Below the pieces are notes generated by a model. The model saw only the letters and a list, made by a program, of their open reading frames with translations, was not told the DNA's origin and made no database searches. Shown piece by piece: positions 23,348 through 31,659 of a stretch of 34,540 nucleotides of DNA. How positions within the stretch are numbered: position 1 is the stretch's first letter; every line of letters begins with the position of its first letter. A program made the position numbers and the translations under genes. The DNA is from Candidatus Cryptobacteroides gallistercoris (GTDB lineage Bacteria > Bacteroidota > Bacteroidia > Bacteroidales > UBA932). The stretch lies in contig JADIMJ010000075.1 of NCBI GenBank assembly GCA_017694835.1, forward strand, positions 1-34,540. Direction: 5' to 3'.

Positions 23348-24166
23348 ATGAAATCAAGAGAAGAAAAGCTTGCCGCCTTCGGCAGGATACTGGACATTCT
23401 GGATGAGCTCAGGGTAAAATGTCCGTGGGACAGGAAGCAGACGAATGAATCTCTCCGTCCGCAGACCATCGAGGAGGTGTATGAACTGAGCGATGCGATA
23501 CTCAAGGGCGATGACCATAACATTTCCAAGGAACTCGGGGATGTGCTGCTGCATGTGCTCTTCTATGCCAAGATAGGGGAGGAAAAGGGGACATACGATA
23601 TTGTCGATGTCATAAATTTCCTGTCTGACAAGCTCATATACAGGCATCCGCATGTATTCTCCACGGCTAAGGCCGAGGATGCCGCTGAAGTGGTGAAGAA
23701 CTGGGAGATGCTCAAGACCAGGGAAAAGGACGGGAACAAGAGGGTGCTTTCCGGTGTCCCTGACGCCCTTCCGCCGCTGCTCAAGGCATACAGGATGCAG
23801 GACAAGGCCAGGGGAGTCGGCTTTGACTGGGAGGAAAAGTCACAGGTCTGGGACAAGGTGAAGGAGGAGCTCGGCGAGTATCAGGCCGAGCTGGACGCCA
23901 TGGAGTCTGCCGGCAGTGAAGAAGAACGCAAGGCGGCATACGGCCGTGCAGAGGAGGAGCTCGGGGACTATCTTTTCGCGGTGGTGAACGCGGCAAGGCT
24001 CTACGGACTGAATCCCGACACTGCCCTTGAGCGCACTTGCGCCAAATTCAAGCGCAGATTCACATATCTGGAGGAACACACCATCCGTCAGGGCCGGGAC
24101 CTCAAGGACATGACCCTCGCCGAGATGGATGCGATATGGGACGAGGCGAAGGCCAAGGGGCTTTAG
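23348..24166 (+). CDS. mazG: nucleoside triphosphate pyrophosphohydrolase MazG
   Basis: Hydrolyses NTPs and dNTPs to NMP and pyrophosphate, cleaning the pool or tuning stress signalling. The 272-residue protein has two MazG domains. The first has KCPWDRKQTNESLRPQTIEEVYEL, then KELGDVLLHVLFYAKIGEEK with the metal-binding ExxD-type helices, and IYRHPHVF. The second has KVKEELGEYQAELDAMES, then EELGDYLFAVVNAARLYGLNP and FKRRFTYLE. This is the full-length E. coli type (about 265). tcdA follows 46 nt downstream on the same strand. Confidence 0.96.
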   Translation: MKSREEKLAAFGRILDILDELRVKCPWDRKQTNESLRPQTIEEVYELSDAILKGDDHNISKELGDVLLHVLFYAKIGEEKGTYDIVDVINFLSDKLIYRHPHVFSTAKAEDAAEVVKNWEMLKTREKDGNKRVLSGVPDALPPLLKAYRMQDKARGVGFDWEEKSQVWDKVKEELGEYQAELDAMESAGSEEERKAAYGRAEEELGDYLFAVVNAARLYGLNPDTALERTCAKFKRRFTYLEEHTIRQGRDLKDMTLAEMDAIWDEAKAKGL

Positions 24167-24212
24167 TCCGTGCCGCACATATTGTCGGAATGGAATTTTA
24201 TCTTGTTTGGAA

Positions 24213-24929
24213 ATGACAGAGGAATGGAAGGAACGGACCGCAATGATGGTAGGCGAGGAAGGGCTTGCAGTTCTGGAGAATGCTCATGTGGCAGTCATAG
24301 GTGTCGGGGGAGTCGGAGGATATGCGGCCGAAATGCTCGTGCGTGCGGGTGTCGGCCATCTGCTGATTCTTGACAGCGACAAGGTATCCGTGACCAACCG
24401 GAACAGGCAGATTCTCGCCCTGGATTCTACCGTAGGGCGCCCGAAGTGCGATGTCATGCGTGAAAGGCTCCTTGACATCAATCCCGGGCTTGACCTGACT
24501 GTGCTGGACACTTATCTGGAGGCTGATGCCGCTGAACAGGTCCTCGGCGGATATGCCATTGACTTTCTCGTGGATGCCATAGACACTCTTTCTCCGAAGA
24601 TGTCCCTGATAAAATATTGCATGGACAGGAATATCCCGCTGGTGTCCTCTATGGGGGCAGGAGCGAAGACTGATGCCACCAGGGTCCGTATCGCCGACAT
24701 TTCAAAGTCATACAATTGTCCTCTCGCATTTGTCGTGCGCAAGCGTCTCCGCCGCATGGGGATAAAGAAGGGATTCAAGGTGGTATTCTCGGAGGAGCTG
24801 CCCATGAGGTCTGCCATAGTGGAATGTGACGACCGGAACAGGAAATCCCTTGTGGGCTCGATTTCGTATATGCCTGCGGTCTTCGGCTGTGTGTGCGCCC
24901 AGGCGGCGCTCGCTCATCTGCTGGAGTAG
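24213..24929 (+). CDS. tcdA: tRNA threonylcarbamoyladenosine dehydratase TcdA
   Basis: E1-like enzyme that uses ATP to cyclise t6A37 of tRNA to ct6A. The 238-residue protein has the ThiF/MoeB fold: VAVIGVGGVGGYAAEMLVRAGVG (nucleotide loop), ILDSDKVSVTNRNRQILAL (Arg and Asn contacts), and DFLVDAIDTLSPKMSLIKYC. CPLAFVVRKRLRRMGIKKGF is a TcdA-specific stretch. It lacks a ubiquitin-like partner gene, which fits TcdA and not MoeB/ThiF. The frame is open upstream to 24129 inside mazG; ATG 24213 gives the normal N-terminus. Confidence 0.93.
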   Translation: MTEEWKERTAMMVGEEGLAVLENAHVAVIGVGGVGGYAAEMLVRAGVGHLLILDSDKVSVTNRNRQILALDSTVGRPKCDVMRERLLDINPGLDLTVLDTYLEADAAEQVLGGYAIDFLVDAIDTLSPKMSLIKYCMDRNIPLVSSMGAGAKTDATRVRIADISKSYNCPLAFVVRKRLRRMGIKKGFKVVFSEELPMRSAIVECDDRNRKSLVGSISYMPAVFGCVCAQAALAHLLE

Positions 24930-24946
24930 GATTGTATAATTTTTAT

Positions 24947-24988
24947 TACCTTTGCATCCGGTAAGTCGGCCGACGGTCTGCCGGATGC
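24947..24988 (+). promoter_or_regulatory. promoter -7 element and nested inverted repeat before the GNAT-like gene
   Basis: TACCTTTG (24947-24954) is an exact -7 element ending 60 nt before ATG 25015; no clear -33. Its last base begins a perfect 8-bp inverted repeat, GCATCCGG (24954-24961) and CCGGATGC (24981-24988). The loop holds a 10-nt palindrome, GTCGGCCGAC (24965-24974). It could be a terminator for tcdA (a weak T-rich stretch follows) or an operator or leader structure. Confidence 0.5.
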
Positions 24989-25014
24989 CTTTGTTGTATT
25001 AAATACAGATATTT

Positions 25015-26133
25015 ATGCCTGATTATCATATCGTTGAGGTGAAGACAAAAAAAGACCTCAGGAAATTCATCTCTTTCCCGGACAAGCTGTACAAGGACTG
25101 TCCCCAGTATGTCCCCGCCCTTCATTCAGACCAGGTGAAGTCCCTGACGAAGGTGTCGTCACTTAAATATTGCACGAGGGTGATGTGGCTGGCCATGGAC
25201 GGCAGGAAGGTTGTCGGACGCATCTGCGCCATGATCAATCCGAGGTACAATGAGAGATATGCCACGAAACGGGCCCGCTTCGGGTGGTTTGACACGATAA
25301 ATGACATTGAAGTGGCACGCCTTCTCCTCGGTACTGCTGAGAAGTGGGCCAAGGAACAGGGCATGAATGAGATACATGGTCCTCTTTATTATAACACGCT
25401 CGGAAAGCAGGGGATGCTGGTGGAGGGATTCGAGAACCTCGCCCCGTTCAACTGCATATACAATTATCCGTATTACAATGACCTGGTGACGGCACTCGGC
25501 TATGTCAAGGAATGCGACTGGCTGCAGTACAAGATGAAGGCTGACCAGGGTGTGCCGGACAAGATGGCGGCCATTGCGGACCGCCTGAAGGACAGGTATA
25601 AGCTCAAGGTTGGGGACATTGATTCCCTCAAGCATGACAAGGCCCTGGTGCGAGAATTTTTCCGCATCTACAATGAAAGCTTTGCCGAAAGCGTGTACAA
25701 TTTCGTTCCTTTCACCGACGAGGAGATAGAGGAGGAGGCTGCCCAGACAATCGGTCTTCTGGACAAGAGGCTGTGCTGTTTCCTTCTTGACGAGAACAAT
25801 GAGATAGCCGCGTTCGGAATATCGTTCCCGAGCATTTCCAAGGCCCTGCAGAAGGCAAAGGGCTCGATGTTCCCGTTCGGCTGGATACATTTCCTGCGTG
25901 CACTGAAGAAATTCGATACCATCGACCTGATGCTCAACGGGGCGGCTCCGAAATGGCAGAATACGGGCGTTTCATCCGTCTATCACACCATAATGGCCAA
26001 GAAATATCAGGACGCCAAGGTCCGCTGGGCGATAGCCAACCCGCAGATTGAGACCAATCTTGCTGTGAATGTATGGGACCGCTATGAGCATGAGCTTTAC
26101 ATGAGGCGCCGCTGTTACATCAAGTCGATCTGA
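25015..26133 (+). CDS. GNAT-like acyltransferase family protein
   Basis: A 372-residue cytoplasmic protein. The middle has GNAT-like features: VGRICAMINPRYNE, then FGWFDTINDIEVARLLLGTAEKWAKEQGM, then IHGPLYYNTLGKQGMLVEGF, where the GPL..N..G.LVEGF signature is shared by a Bacteroidota/proteobacterial family annotated as N-acetyltransferase (YghO-like). The C-terminal half looks like a second, degenerate GNAT unit (ENNEIAAFGISFPSISKAL, WQNTGVSSVYHTIMAKKYQD). Substrate unknown. It has its own promoter and is followed 13 nt later by prfA. Confidence 0.8.
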   Translation: MPDYHIVEVKTKKDLRKFISFPDKLYKDCPQYVPALHSDQVKSLTKVSSLKYCTRVMWLAMDGRKVVGRICAMINPRYNERYATKRARFGWFDTINDIEVARLLLGTAEKWAKEQGMNEIHGPLYYNTLGKQGMLVEGFENLAPFNCIYNYPYYNDLVTALGYVKECDWLQYKMKADQGVPDKMAAIADRLKDRYKLKVGDIDSLKHDKALVREFFRIYNESFAESVYNFVPFTDEEIEEEAAQTIGLLDKRLCCFLLDENNEIAAFGISFPSISKALQKAKGSMFPFGWIHFLRALKKFDTIDLMLNGAAPKWQNTGVSSVYHTIMAKKYQDAKVRWAIANPQIETNLAVNVWDRYEHELYMRRRCYIKSI

Positions 26134-26146
26134 TTCAAACTGAAAT

Positions 26147-27232
26147 ATGGCAGAAAACAACACATTATTGGACAAGGTCCTGGGACTGCAGGACAAATAC
26201 AATTCGCTTCAGGAGCAGCTTTCTGACCCTGCGGTGATTTCGGACATGAAGAAATATGTCCAGCTGAACAAGGAATACAAGGAACTCGCTCCCATAATCA
26301 AGGCGGGGCAGGAATACAAGATGATGATGGACGAATATGCGTCCGCCAAGGAAATCATCGCGAATGAGAAGGATGAGGAACTGCGTGAGATGGCCAAGGA
26401 GGAGATTGCTGACATAGAGCAGAAGATACCTGACATGGAGCAGAACATAAAGCTTCTCCTGATTCCTGCTGACCCTCAGGACAGCAAGAATGCCATTGTG
26501 GAGATACGCGGCGGTACAGGCGGTGACGAGGCGGCAATCTTTGCCGGTGACCTTTTCCGCATGTATTCCAAGTATGTGGAGCGCCGCGGCTGGAAAATGG
26601 AGGTCACCAGCCAGTCCGAGGGTGCTGCCGGAGGATTCAAGGAGGTTGTGTTCAAAGTGAGTGGAGAGGGAGTGTACGGAGTGCTCAAATATGAGTCGGG
26701 TGTGCATCGCGTGCAGCGTGTGCCACAGACAGAGACCCAGGGCAGGGTGCATACTTCCGCCGCTTCAGTGGCCGTGCTCCCCGAAGCCGATGAGTTCGAC
26801 ATTGAACTGAACATGAATGATATCCGCAAGGATACATTCTGCTCTTCCGGTCCGGGAGGCCAGTCCGTCAACACTACATATTCGGCCATCAGGCTTACGC
26901 ATATCCCGTCTGGCATCGTGGTGCAGTGCCAGGATGAGAAGTCCCAGCTGAAGAACTTCGACAAGGCGCTTGCCGAGCTCCGCACGAGGCTCTACAACAT
27001 GGAGTACGAGAAATATCTGAACGAGATTTCCGCCAAGAGGAAGACCATGGTCTCCACCGGCGACCGTTCGGCAAAGATACGCACATACAATTATCCGCAG
27101 TCAAGGGTCACTGACCACAGGATCAACTATACCATGTACAATCTCCCGGTCTTCATGGACGGAGACATACAGGAGGTTCTTGACCAGCTTCAGATTGCAG
27201 AGAACGCCGAGAGGCTCAAGGCTGCCGAATAA
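26147..27232 (+). CDS. prfA: peptide chain release factor 1
   Basis: Recognises UAA and UAG and triggers release of the finished peptide on the ribosome. The 361-residue protein has the catalytic GGQ at 237-239 ([20 protein letters not shown]). The tripeptide anticodon-type motif PxT reads PQT in [20 protein letters not shown], and the absence of SPF marks it as RF1, not RF2. ENR-type C-terminal stretches ([20 protein letters not shown]) are intact. Many genes in this window stop with TGA, which RF1 does not read, so RF2 must be encoded elsewhere. Confidence 0.98.
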   Translation: MAENNTLLDKVLGLQDKYNSLQEQLSDPAVISDMKKYVQLNKEYKELAPIIKAGQEYKMMMDEYASAKEIIANEKDEELREMAKEEIADIEQKIPDMEQNIKLLLIPADPQDSKNAIVEIRGGTGGDEAAIFAGDLFRMYSKYVERRGWKMEVTSQSEGAAGGFKEVVFKVSGEGVYGVLKYESGVHRVQRVPQTETQGRVHTSAASVAVLPEADEFDIELNMNDIRKDTFCSSGPGGQSVNTTYSAIRLTHIPSGIVVQCQDEKSQLKNFDKALAELRTRLYNMEYEKYLNEISAKRKTMVSTGDRSAKIRTYNYPQSRVTDHRINYTMYNLPVFMDGDIQEVLDQLQIAENAERLKAAE

Positions 27233-27241
27233 TTTTCTGCC

Positions 27242-27943
27242 ATGGATAGAAATTTTGATTCCTACGCTGAAAAGTACGATTCCTGGTTCATGGAGAACAG
27301 GAATGTGCTCTATTCGGAAGCGGCCCTTGTGGCCTATTTCCTGAATAAAGGTGAAAAGATTCTGTCTGTGGGGTGCGGAAGCGGCCTGTTTGAACAGATT
27401 CTGAAGAATGACTACGGCATTGAAATCACTGACGGAGTGGAGCCTTCATCGGACATGGCTTCAATCGCACGGGCAAGGGGGCTTGAAGTGACGATATCCA
27501 CGGCCGAGGAATGTCCTGTCTGGCCGGAAAAGTATGATGCGGTCCTCTACAACGGCTGTCCGGGATATATCACCGACCTTGACCTGTCGCTCCGCAAGAG
27601 CTGGCAGTCGCTGCGTCCTGGCGGAAAGGCAATTCTCATAGACATCCCGAAGGAAAGTTCCTACGGGCTTCTGTACAATCTCGCAAAGGCCCTGGGTACA
27701 TGGAACCATCCTCTCCTTGAGGGCGTATGCCCGAAGGACCCGTATCCAATCGAGCTTGTGACGAAAGCCTGCTGGCGGACGACGGCAGAAAAGGCCGAGG
27801 CGATGGAAAAGGCGGGATTCTCCGGCTTTGAATATGCCCAGACCCTGACAGTACATCCCCTGTATTCCGGCAATTCGGTTGAAAAGCCTGTGCCCGGATT
27901 TGACCGTGGGGACTATGTGGCAATCTGCGGATACAAAAGATAG
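27242..27943 (+). CDS. class I SAM-dependent methyltransferase
   Basis: A 233-residue Rossmann methyltransferase. Motif I is EKILSVGCGSGLFEQIL. GVEPSSDMASIARARGLEV holds the acidic ribose-binding residue, YDAVLYNGCPGYITDLD is motif IV, and LRPGGKAILIDIPKES is the post-motif strand. Methyl acceptor unknown; the UbiE/Methyltransf_11 type acts on small molecules, metals or quinones. It starts 9 nt after prfA, and tenA starts 15 nt after it, so it may belong to the same operon. Confidence 0.88.
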   Translation: MDRNFDSYAEKYDSWFMENRNVLYSEAALVAYFLNKGEKILSVGCGSGLFEQILKNDYGIEITDGVEPSSDMASIARARGLEVTISTAEECPVWPEKYDAVLYNGCPGYITDLDLSLRKSWQSLRPGGKAILIDIPKESSYGLLYNLAKALGTWNHPLLEGVCPKDPYPIELVTKACWRTTAEKAEAMEKAGFSGFEYAQTLTVHPLYSGNSVEKPVPGFDRGDYVAICGYKR

Positions 27944-27958
27944 CGTCTGTATTTCCTG

Positions 27959-28645
27959 ATGGATCCCGTCTGCTCATCCTGGAGCCGCTTGGCATGGAAG
28001 GCTTCTTCTGAAGTCTATGGGAAGATTCTGGAGCATCCTTTCATAAAGGAACTCTCCGCCGGGACTCTTCCTCGGGAGAAGTTCATGTATTATCTCGGAC
28101 AGGATGCCCTGTATCTGAAGGAATTCGGCCAGGCTATGGCAGCGGCGGCGTCCCGGTTCACAGACCCGCGGGACAGGGAGATGTTCATGCGTTTTTCGGC
28201 CGAGAATCTTGACAGCGAGAAGGCTCTGCATGACTTCTGGCTTAAGGATGCGGCTCCTGCGTCTGCTTCTCCGACATGCCTTCTGTGTTCTTCCCGTCTC
28301 TGGCGGCAGGTGACCTGTGAACCTCCGGCGGTGGCGGCAGCTTCAGTCCTTCCCTGCTTTATGGTCTATGAAATGGCAGGAAGGCACATATATGAAAATG
28401 CAGGGGACATGTCCGGAAATCCATACAGGAAATGGATAGAACTCTACGGAGGCGGAAGTTTCGGGGATTCGACGGAGAAACTTGCCGCCCTGTGCGACAG
28501 GCTTGCCTCGGGGCCGGTGCCGGTGCATGGTTCCGCTCCGGACACTGACATTACCGGACGGATGACGGAGGCCTTTGTCACTGGAGTACGGCTGGAATGG
28601 ATGTTCTGGGACGGGGCATACCGGATGGAACAGTGGAAAATATAA
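27959..28645 (+). CDS. tenA: TenA-family aminopyrimidine aminohydrolase (thiaminase II)
   Basis: Salvages the pyrimidine half of degraded thiamin by hydrolysing aminomethyl-HMP to HMP; also thiaminase II. The 228-residue protein keeps all key residues when lined up with Bacillus subtilis TenA. These are Asp49 and Tyr52 (in GQDALYLKEF), Cys133 and Tyr137 (LPCFMVYEMAGRHI), Tyr163 (NPYRKWIELYGG) and Glu213 (RLEWMFWDGAYRMEQW). The Cys puts it in the TenA_C class. The next gene, thiD, phosphorylates the HMP produced, so gene order supports the role. No TPP riboswitch is seen before it. Confidence 0.94.
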   Translation: MDPVCSSWSRLAWKASSEVYGKILEHPFIKELSAGTLPREKFMYYLGQDALYLKEFGQAMAAAASRFTDPRDREMFMRFSAENLDSEKALHDFWLKDAAPASASPTCLLCSSRLWRQVTCEPPAVAAASVLPCFMVYEMAGRHIYENAGDMSGNPYRKWIELYGGGSFGDSTEKLAALCDRLASGPVPVHGSAPDTDITGRMTEAFVTGVRLEWMFWDGAYRMEQWKI

Positions 28646-28697
28646 GTTTGAGATTCGAAAACAGGATATTCAGAAACGGTGAATTTGATATCAGGAT

Positions 28698-29510
28698 ATG
28701 AAAAAGAGATATAAGATAGCATTGTCAATAGCCGGCAGCGATCCCAGCGGGGGAGCCGGACTTCAGGCGGACCTGAAGACATTCTCGGCATGCGGCTGCT
28801 ACGGCGCCACTGCGGTGGTGGCTGTGGTGGACGAGAACACTCAGGGGGTGACCGGAGTATTCCCTGTGTCCCCTTCATTTGTCCGCGGCCAGATCAAGTC
28901 TGTGCTGGACGACTTGGGGGCGGATGCAGTCAAGATAGGGATGCTCCACAGCGCGGAGATGGTCAGGACGGTAAAGGATACTCTGGCAGAATACGATGTG
29001 AGGAATATAGTCCTTGATCCTGTCATGGTGGCCACATCAGGGGACCCGCTTCTTGAAGCTGATGCCATCGACACCCTGAAGAATGTCCTGGTACCGTTTG
29101 CCCGTGTGATAACTCCGAATATTCCCGAGGCGGAGATTCTGCTCGGCGAGAAGATCCTGTCGCAGGATGCACTTCCGGATTGTGCCCGCAGACTGTCCCA
29201 GGGGGGAAAAGTGTCGGTGCTGCTCAAGGCCGGCCATCTTTCGGATGCCGAATTGGTGGATGTATTCTACAATGCCGAGACTGACAATGTGATGCTTCTT
29301 CCTTCACGGAGGCTGGACACCCCGAATACACACGGGACAGGCTGCACCCTCTCGTCGGCGGTGGCGGCATTCCTTGCCCGCGGTTTTGCTCTGGATGATG
29401 CCGTCCGGAATGCGAAGGAATATATCGGGAAGGCCATAGAAGCCGGCGCCGGATATGAAATCGGACACGGGCACGGTCCCGTGCATCATTTCTTCAATTT
29501 CTGGGAATGA
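28698..29510 (+). CDS. thiD: hydroxymethylpyrimidine/phosphomethylpyrimidine kinase
   Basis: Phosphorylates HMP to HMP-P and then HMP-PP for thiamin phosphate synthesis. The 270-residue ribokinase-fold protein has SIAGSDPSGGAGLQADLKTF, CYGATAVVAVVDENTQGV, KIGMLHSAEMV, VLDPVMVATSGDPLLE, TPNIPEAEILLG and the catalytic NTHGTGCTLSSAVAA. It follows tenA by 52 nt; a TAAGTTTG (28643-28650) over the tenA stop could be an internal promoter. It overlaps the HAD gene by 4 nt, so those two are coupled. ThiC, ThiE and ThiG are not in the window. Confidence 0.95.
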   Translation: MKKRYKIALSIAGSDPSGGAGLQADLKTFSACGCYGATAVVAVVDENTQGVTGVFPVSPSFVRGQIKSVLDDLGADAVKIGMLHSAEMVRTVKDTLAEYDVRNIVLDPVMVATSGDPLLEADAIDTLKNVLVPFARVITPNIPEAEILLGEKILSQDALPDCARRLSQGGKVSVLLKAGHLSDAELVDVFYNAETDNVMLLPSRRLDTPNTHGTGCTLSSAVAAFLARGFALDDAVRNAKEYIGKAIEAGAGYEIGHGHGPVHHFFNFWE

Positions 29511-30115
29511 CTGATATCCGCGGAATCGCTGCCTTCCTTGAGAAGTCCGGGAAATACAGGGGAGTGTTCTTTGACATGGACGGTGTCGTGATTGACAGCG
29601 GCAGGCTCTGGGGACATATAATCGGTGGGATTGAGTCAAAGTTTGCCCTTGACCTGTCGGTAATCGGGGATAGCGGGAAGAATAGCCTTTCATCGGAGGA
29701 TGCCGTCAGGCTTGTGCTGGAGAGGACAGGCAGATTCTCACCTGCCCTGTATGCTGAAATCCTGAAGGAGATTGAGGCCGTGTATTCTGAGTCTTTCAGC
29801 AGCCTTGCGGCTATGAAGGACGGCATCAGGGAACTTCTTTCAGCACTAAAGGAGAGGAAAGTCACCATGGCGCTTGTGAGCAATTCCTCTGCAAGGCAGG
29901 TCCGGACGGTGCTCGGGCATTTTGCTCTCGGGGACTTTTTCTCGGCGACAGTCTCTTCGGACGATGTGTCAGAGGGCAAGCCGTCCCCGGAACCATATCT
30001 CAAGGCCCTTGAACTTACGGGGCTGGATGCCGGAGAGGTACTTGCGCTTGAAGACTCGGACGAAGGGGAAAGGTCAGCCGCTTCCGCCGCGGTGGACTGT
30101 ATGAGAATAAATTGA
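29507..30115 (+). CDS. HAD-superfamily phosphatase, subfamily IA, in the thiamin cluster
   Basis: A 202-residue haloacid-dehalogenase-like hydrolase. Motif I is FFDMDGVVIDS, with nucleophile Asp23 and acid Asp25. Motif II is in MALVSNSSARQVR, motif III in SEGKPSPEPYLKAL and motif IV in VLALEDSDEGERSAA. A helical cap lies between about 35 and 95. Overall it resembles beta-phosphoglucomutase or phosphoglycolate-phosphatase types. Its ATGA overlap with thiD suggests a thiamin-related job, such as dephosphorylating thiamin monophosphate or HMP-P; that is inference from position. The end (VDCMRIN) is a little short for the family but in frame. Confidence 0.88.
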   Translation: MTDIRGIAAFLEKSGKYRGVFFDMDGVVIDSGRLWGHIIGGIESKFALDLSVIGDSGKNSLSSEDAVRLVLERTGRFSPALYAEILKEIEAVYSESFSSLAAMKDGIRELLSALKERKVTMALVSNSSARQVRTVLGHFALGDFFSATVSSDDVSEGKPSPEPYLKALELTGLDAGEVLALEDSDEGERSAASAAVDCMRIN

Positions 30116-30139
30116 CAGACTGAATAGGGACAATTTGAC

Positions 30140-30173
30140 CAGTGTGCTTGGTAACCACTTAAAAAACAAGAAA
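30140..30173 (+). ncRNA. preQ1 class I riboswitch
   Basis: The sequence between the HAD gene and the transporter ATG folds as a compact H-type pseudoknot. P1 is AGTG (30141-30144) with CACT (30156-30159). The loop is TGCTTGGTAAC, where GTAAC matches the preQ1-contacting stretch of the Thermoanaerobacter tengcongensis aptamer and C30155 is the expected specificity cytosine. The tail is TAAAAAACAAG, A-rich as in known class I aptamers. P2 is CTTG (30147-30150) with CAAG (30167-30170), 4 of 4 Watson-Crick. P2 ends three bases before ATG 30174, so ligand binding should block translation initiation. The genes controlled (preQ1/preQ0 transporter, then queC and queF) agree with the ligand. Seen: pairing and motifs. 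Inferred: ligand and mechanism. Confidence 0.85.
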
Positions 30174-30890
30174 ATGAAAGAAAAACAGATTCAAGGGACT
30201 CCTGTCCCCGGGCAGCGCGTCATGCTGTCCGTTCCGTTCGTGCTGATGGCTATTGTATTCAATGTGTGCCTGATAGCATCCAATCTTTTTGAAACCAAAG
30301 TTTTCAGTGCCGGCCCGTTTGCCCTTACAGGCGGGGTGCTTATTTTTCCGGTATCCTACATCATCAATGACTGTATTGTCGAAGTCTGGGGATACAGAAA
30401 GGCCAGGCTTGTCATCTGGACAGGGTTTGCGATGAATTTCTTCGTCGTGGCCATGGCCCAGATTGTCAGGCTCCTTCCCGCAGCCGGATTCTGGGACGGG
30501 GGAGAGCATTTTGACTATATCTTTGCCCTTGCCCCGAGAGTGACTGTCGCATCCCTGCTTGCATTTCTGTCAGGGTCTACGGTCAATGCCTGGATTATGA
30601 GTGTCATGAAGGTGTCATCCGGCGGCAGGAGGTTCTCCCTCAGGGCCGTGGTTTCCTCCATTTGCGGGGAGACCGTGGATTCCCTGATATTCTTCCCGAT
30701 AGCCTTCTGGGGCATCGGTTGGGAGAACATGCTGCGTCTCATGCTGCTGCAGATATTTCTCAAGACCGCCTACGAAGTGGTCATCCTGCCAGTCACAAAC
30801 CTTGTCGTGAAGGCCGTGAAGAAATACGAGGGGACTGATGTCTTTGACAAGGGAATATCATACAATCCGTTCAGGATTACGGACATCTGA
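30174..30890 (+). CDS. yhhQ: queuosine precursor transporter YhhQ (VUT family)
   Basis: Inner-membrane importer of 7-deazaguanine precursors (preQ0/preQ1) of the COG1738 family (238 residues). Six or so hydrophobic segments are visible. The family pattern is VCLIASNLFETKVF near the start, GGVLIFPVSYIINDCIVEVWGYRKARLVIW, and ICGETVDSLIFFPIAFWG in the second half. The start at ATG 30174 lies three bases after the riboswitch pseudoknot; the in-frame TTG 30135 would sit upstream of the aptamer and is rejected. queC and queF follow, so import and synthesis of the precursor are linked. Confidence 0.94.
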   Translation: MKEKQIQGTPVPGQRVMLSVPFVLMAIVFNVCLIASNLFETKVFSAGPFALTGGVLIFPVSYIINDCIVEVWGYRKARLVIWTGFAMNFFVVAMAQIVRLLPAAGFWDGGEHFDYIFALAPRVTVASLLAFLSGSTVNAWIMSVMKVSSGGRRFSLRAVVSSICGETVDSLIFFPIAFWGIGWENMLRLMLLQIFLKTAYEVVILPVTNLVVKAVKKYEGTDVFDKGISYNPFRITDI

Positions 30891-30945
30891 CATGAGATTG
30901 TCCGGATGTTAATAAAGTTCAATATATTTATCTTGCGGTTATATC

Positions 30946-31623
30946 ATGCTTGACAAAAACAAGGCTCTCGTGGTATTCAGCGGAGGTCAGGATTCCTCTA
31001 CATGCCTGTTCTGGGCGCTGAAGCATTTCAAGGAGGTACATACGGTCACATTTTCCTATGGCCAGCGCCATGCACTGGAAACAGAGATGGCCCGCAGGCT
31101 GGCGGAGAAGGCCGGGGTGGATTTCCATCTTATGGATATCCCCCTGATAGGTAGCCTCGGTTCCAATTCATTGACTGATACTTCAGTAGTCATGGACGAG
31201 GAAAAGCCGGAAGGGACTTTCCCGAATACTTTCGTCCCGGGGAGGAACCTTTTCTTCCTGAGCATAGCGGCCGTGTGCGCCCGTGAGCACGGTATAATGA
31301 ACATCGTTACAGGTGTGTCCGAGACTGATTTCAGCGGCTATCCGGACTGCCGGGATTCTTTCATCCGTTCCCTGAATGTCACCCTGAATCTGGCCATGGA
31401 CGAACAGTTTGTCATCCATACGCCTCTCATGTGGCTGGACAAGGCGGAGACATGGGCACTCGCCGACAGCCTTGGGGTGATGGACATAATCAGAAACGGG
31501 ACTCTGACATGCTACAACGGGATTCCCGGCGACGGATGCGGACATTGCCCGGCCTGCACTCTGCGCCGTGCCGGACTTGAGAAATATCTGTCCCGGAAGA
31601 TGTCAGGAAAGATATCTGACTGA
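30946..31623 (+). CDS. queC: 7-cyano-7-deazaguanine synthase QueC
   Basis: Makes preQ0 from 7-carboxy-7-deazaguanine, ATP and ammonia. The 225-residue protein has the PP-loop ATP site [12 protein letters not shown] (Ser12-Gly-Gly-Gln-Asp-Ser17) and a C-terminal zinc site formed by Cys189, Cys198, Cys201 and Cys204 ([16 protein letters not shown]). [16 protein letters not shown] is the substrate loop. The gene lies 55 nt after the transporter gene; no exact -7 element is seen in the gap. QueD and QueE, the two preceding enzymes, are not in the window. Confidence 0.97.
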   Translation: MLDKNKALVVFSGGQDSSTCLFWALKHFKEVHTVTFSYGQRHALETEMARRLAEKAGVDFHLMDIPLIGSLGSNSLTDTSVVMDEEKPEGTFPNTFVPGRNLFFLSIAAVCAREHGIMNIVTGVSETDFSGYPDCRDSFIRSLNVTLNLAMDEQFVIHTPLMWLDKAETWALADSLGVMDIIRNGTLTCYNGIPGDGCGHCPACTLRRAGLEKYLSRKMSGKISD

Positions 31624-31659
31624 AAGACATTGAGATTAATTGACTTGAAGATTGCAGAA

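Noticed and set aside
24129..24212. Upstream extension of the tcdA frame
   Set aside because: It lies inside mazG and adds a basic non-conserved stretch; ATG 24213 gives the family N-terminus.
28646..28697. Possible TPP riboswitch before thiD
   Set aside because: The gap is only 52 nt and lacks the CUGAGA and ACCUGA elements; the 15-nt gap before tenA is also too short.
30921..30945. Promoter before queC (TTATCTTGC)
   Set aside because: It misses one T of the TAnnTTTG element and has no -33; co-transcription from the riboswitch promoter is simpler.
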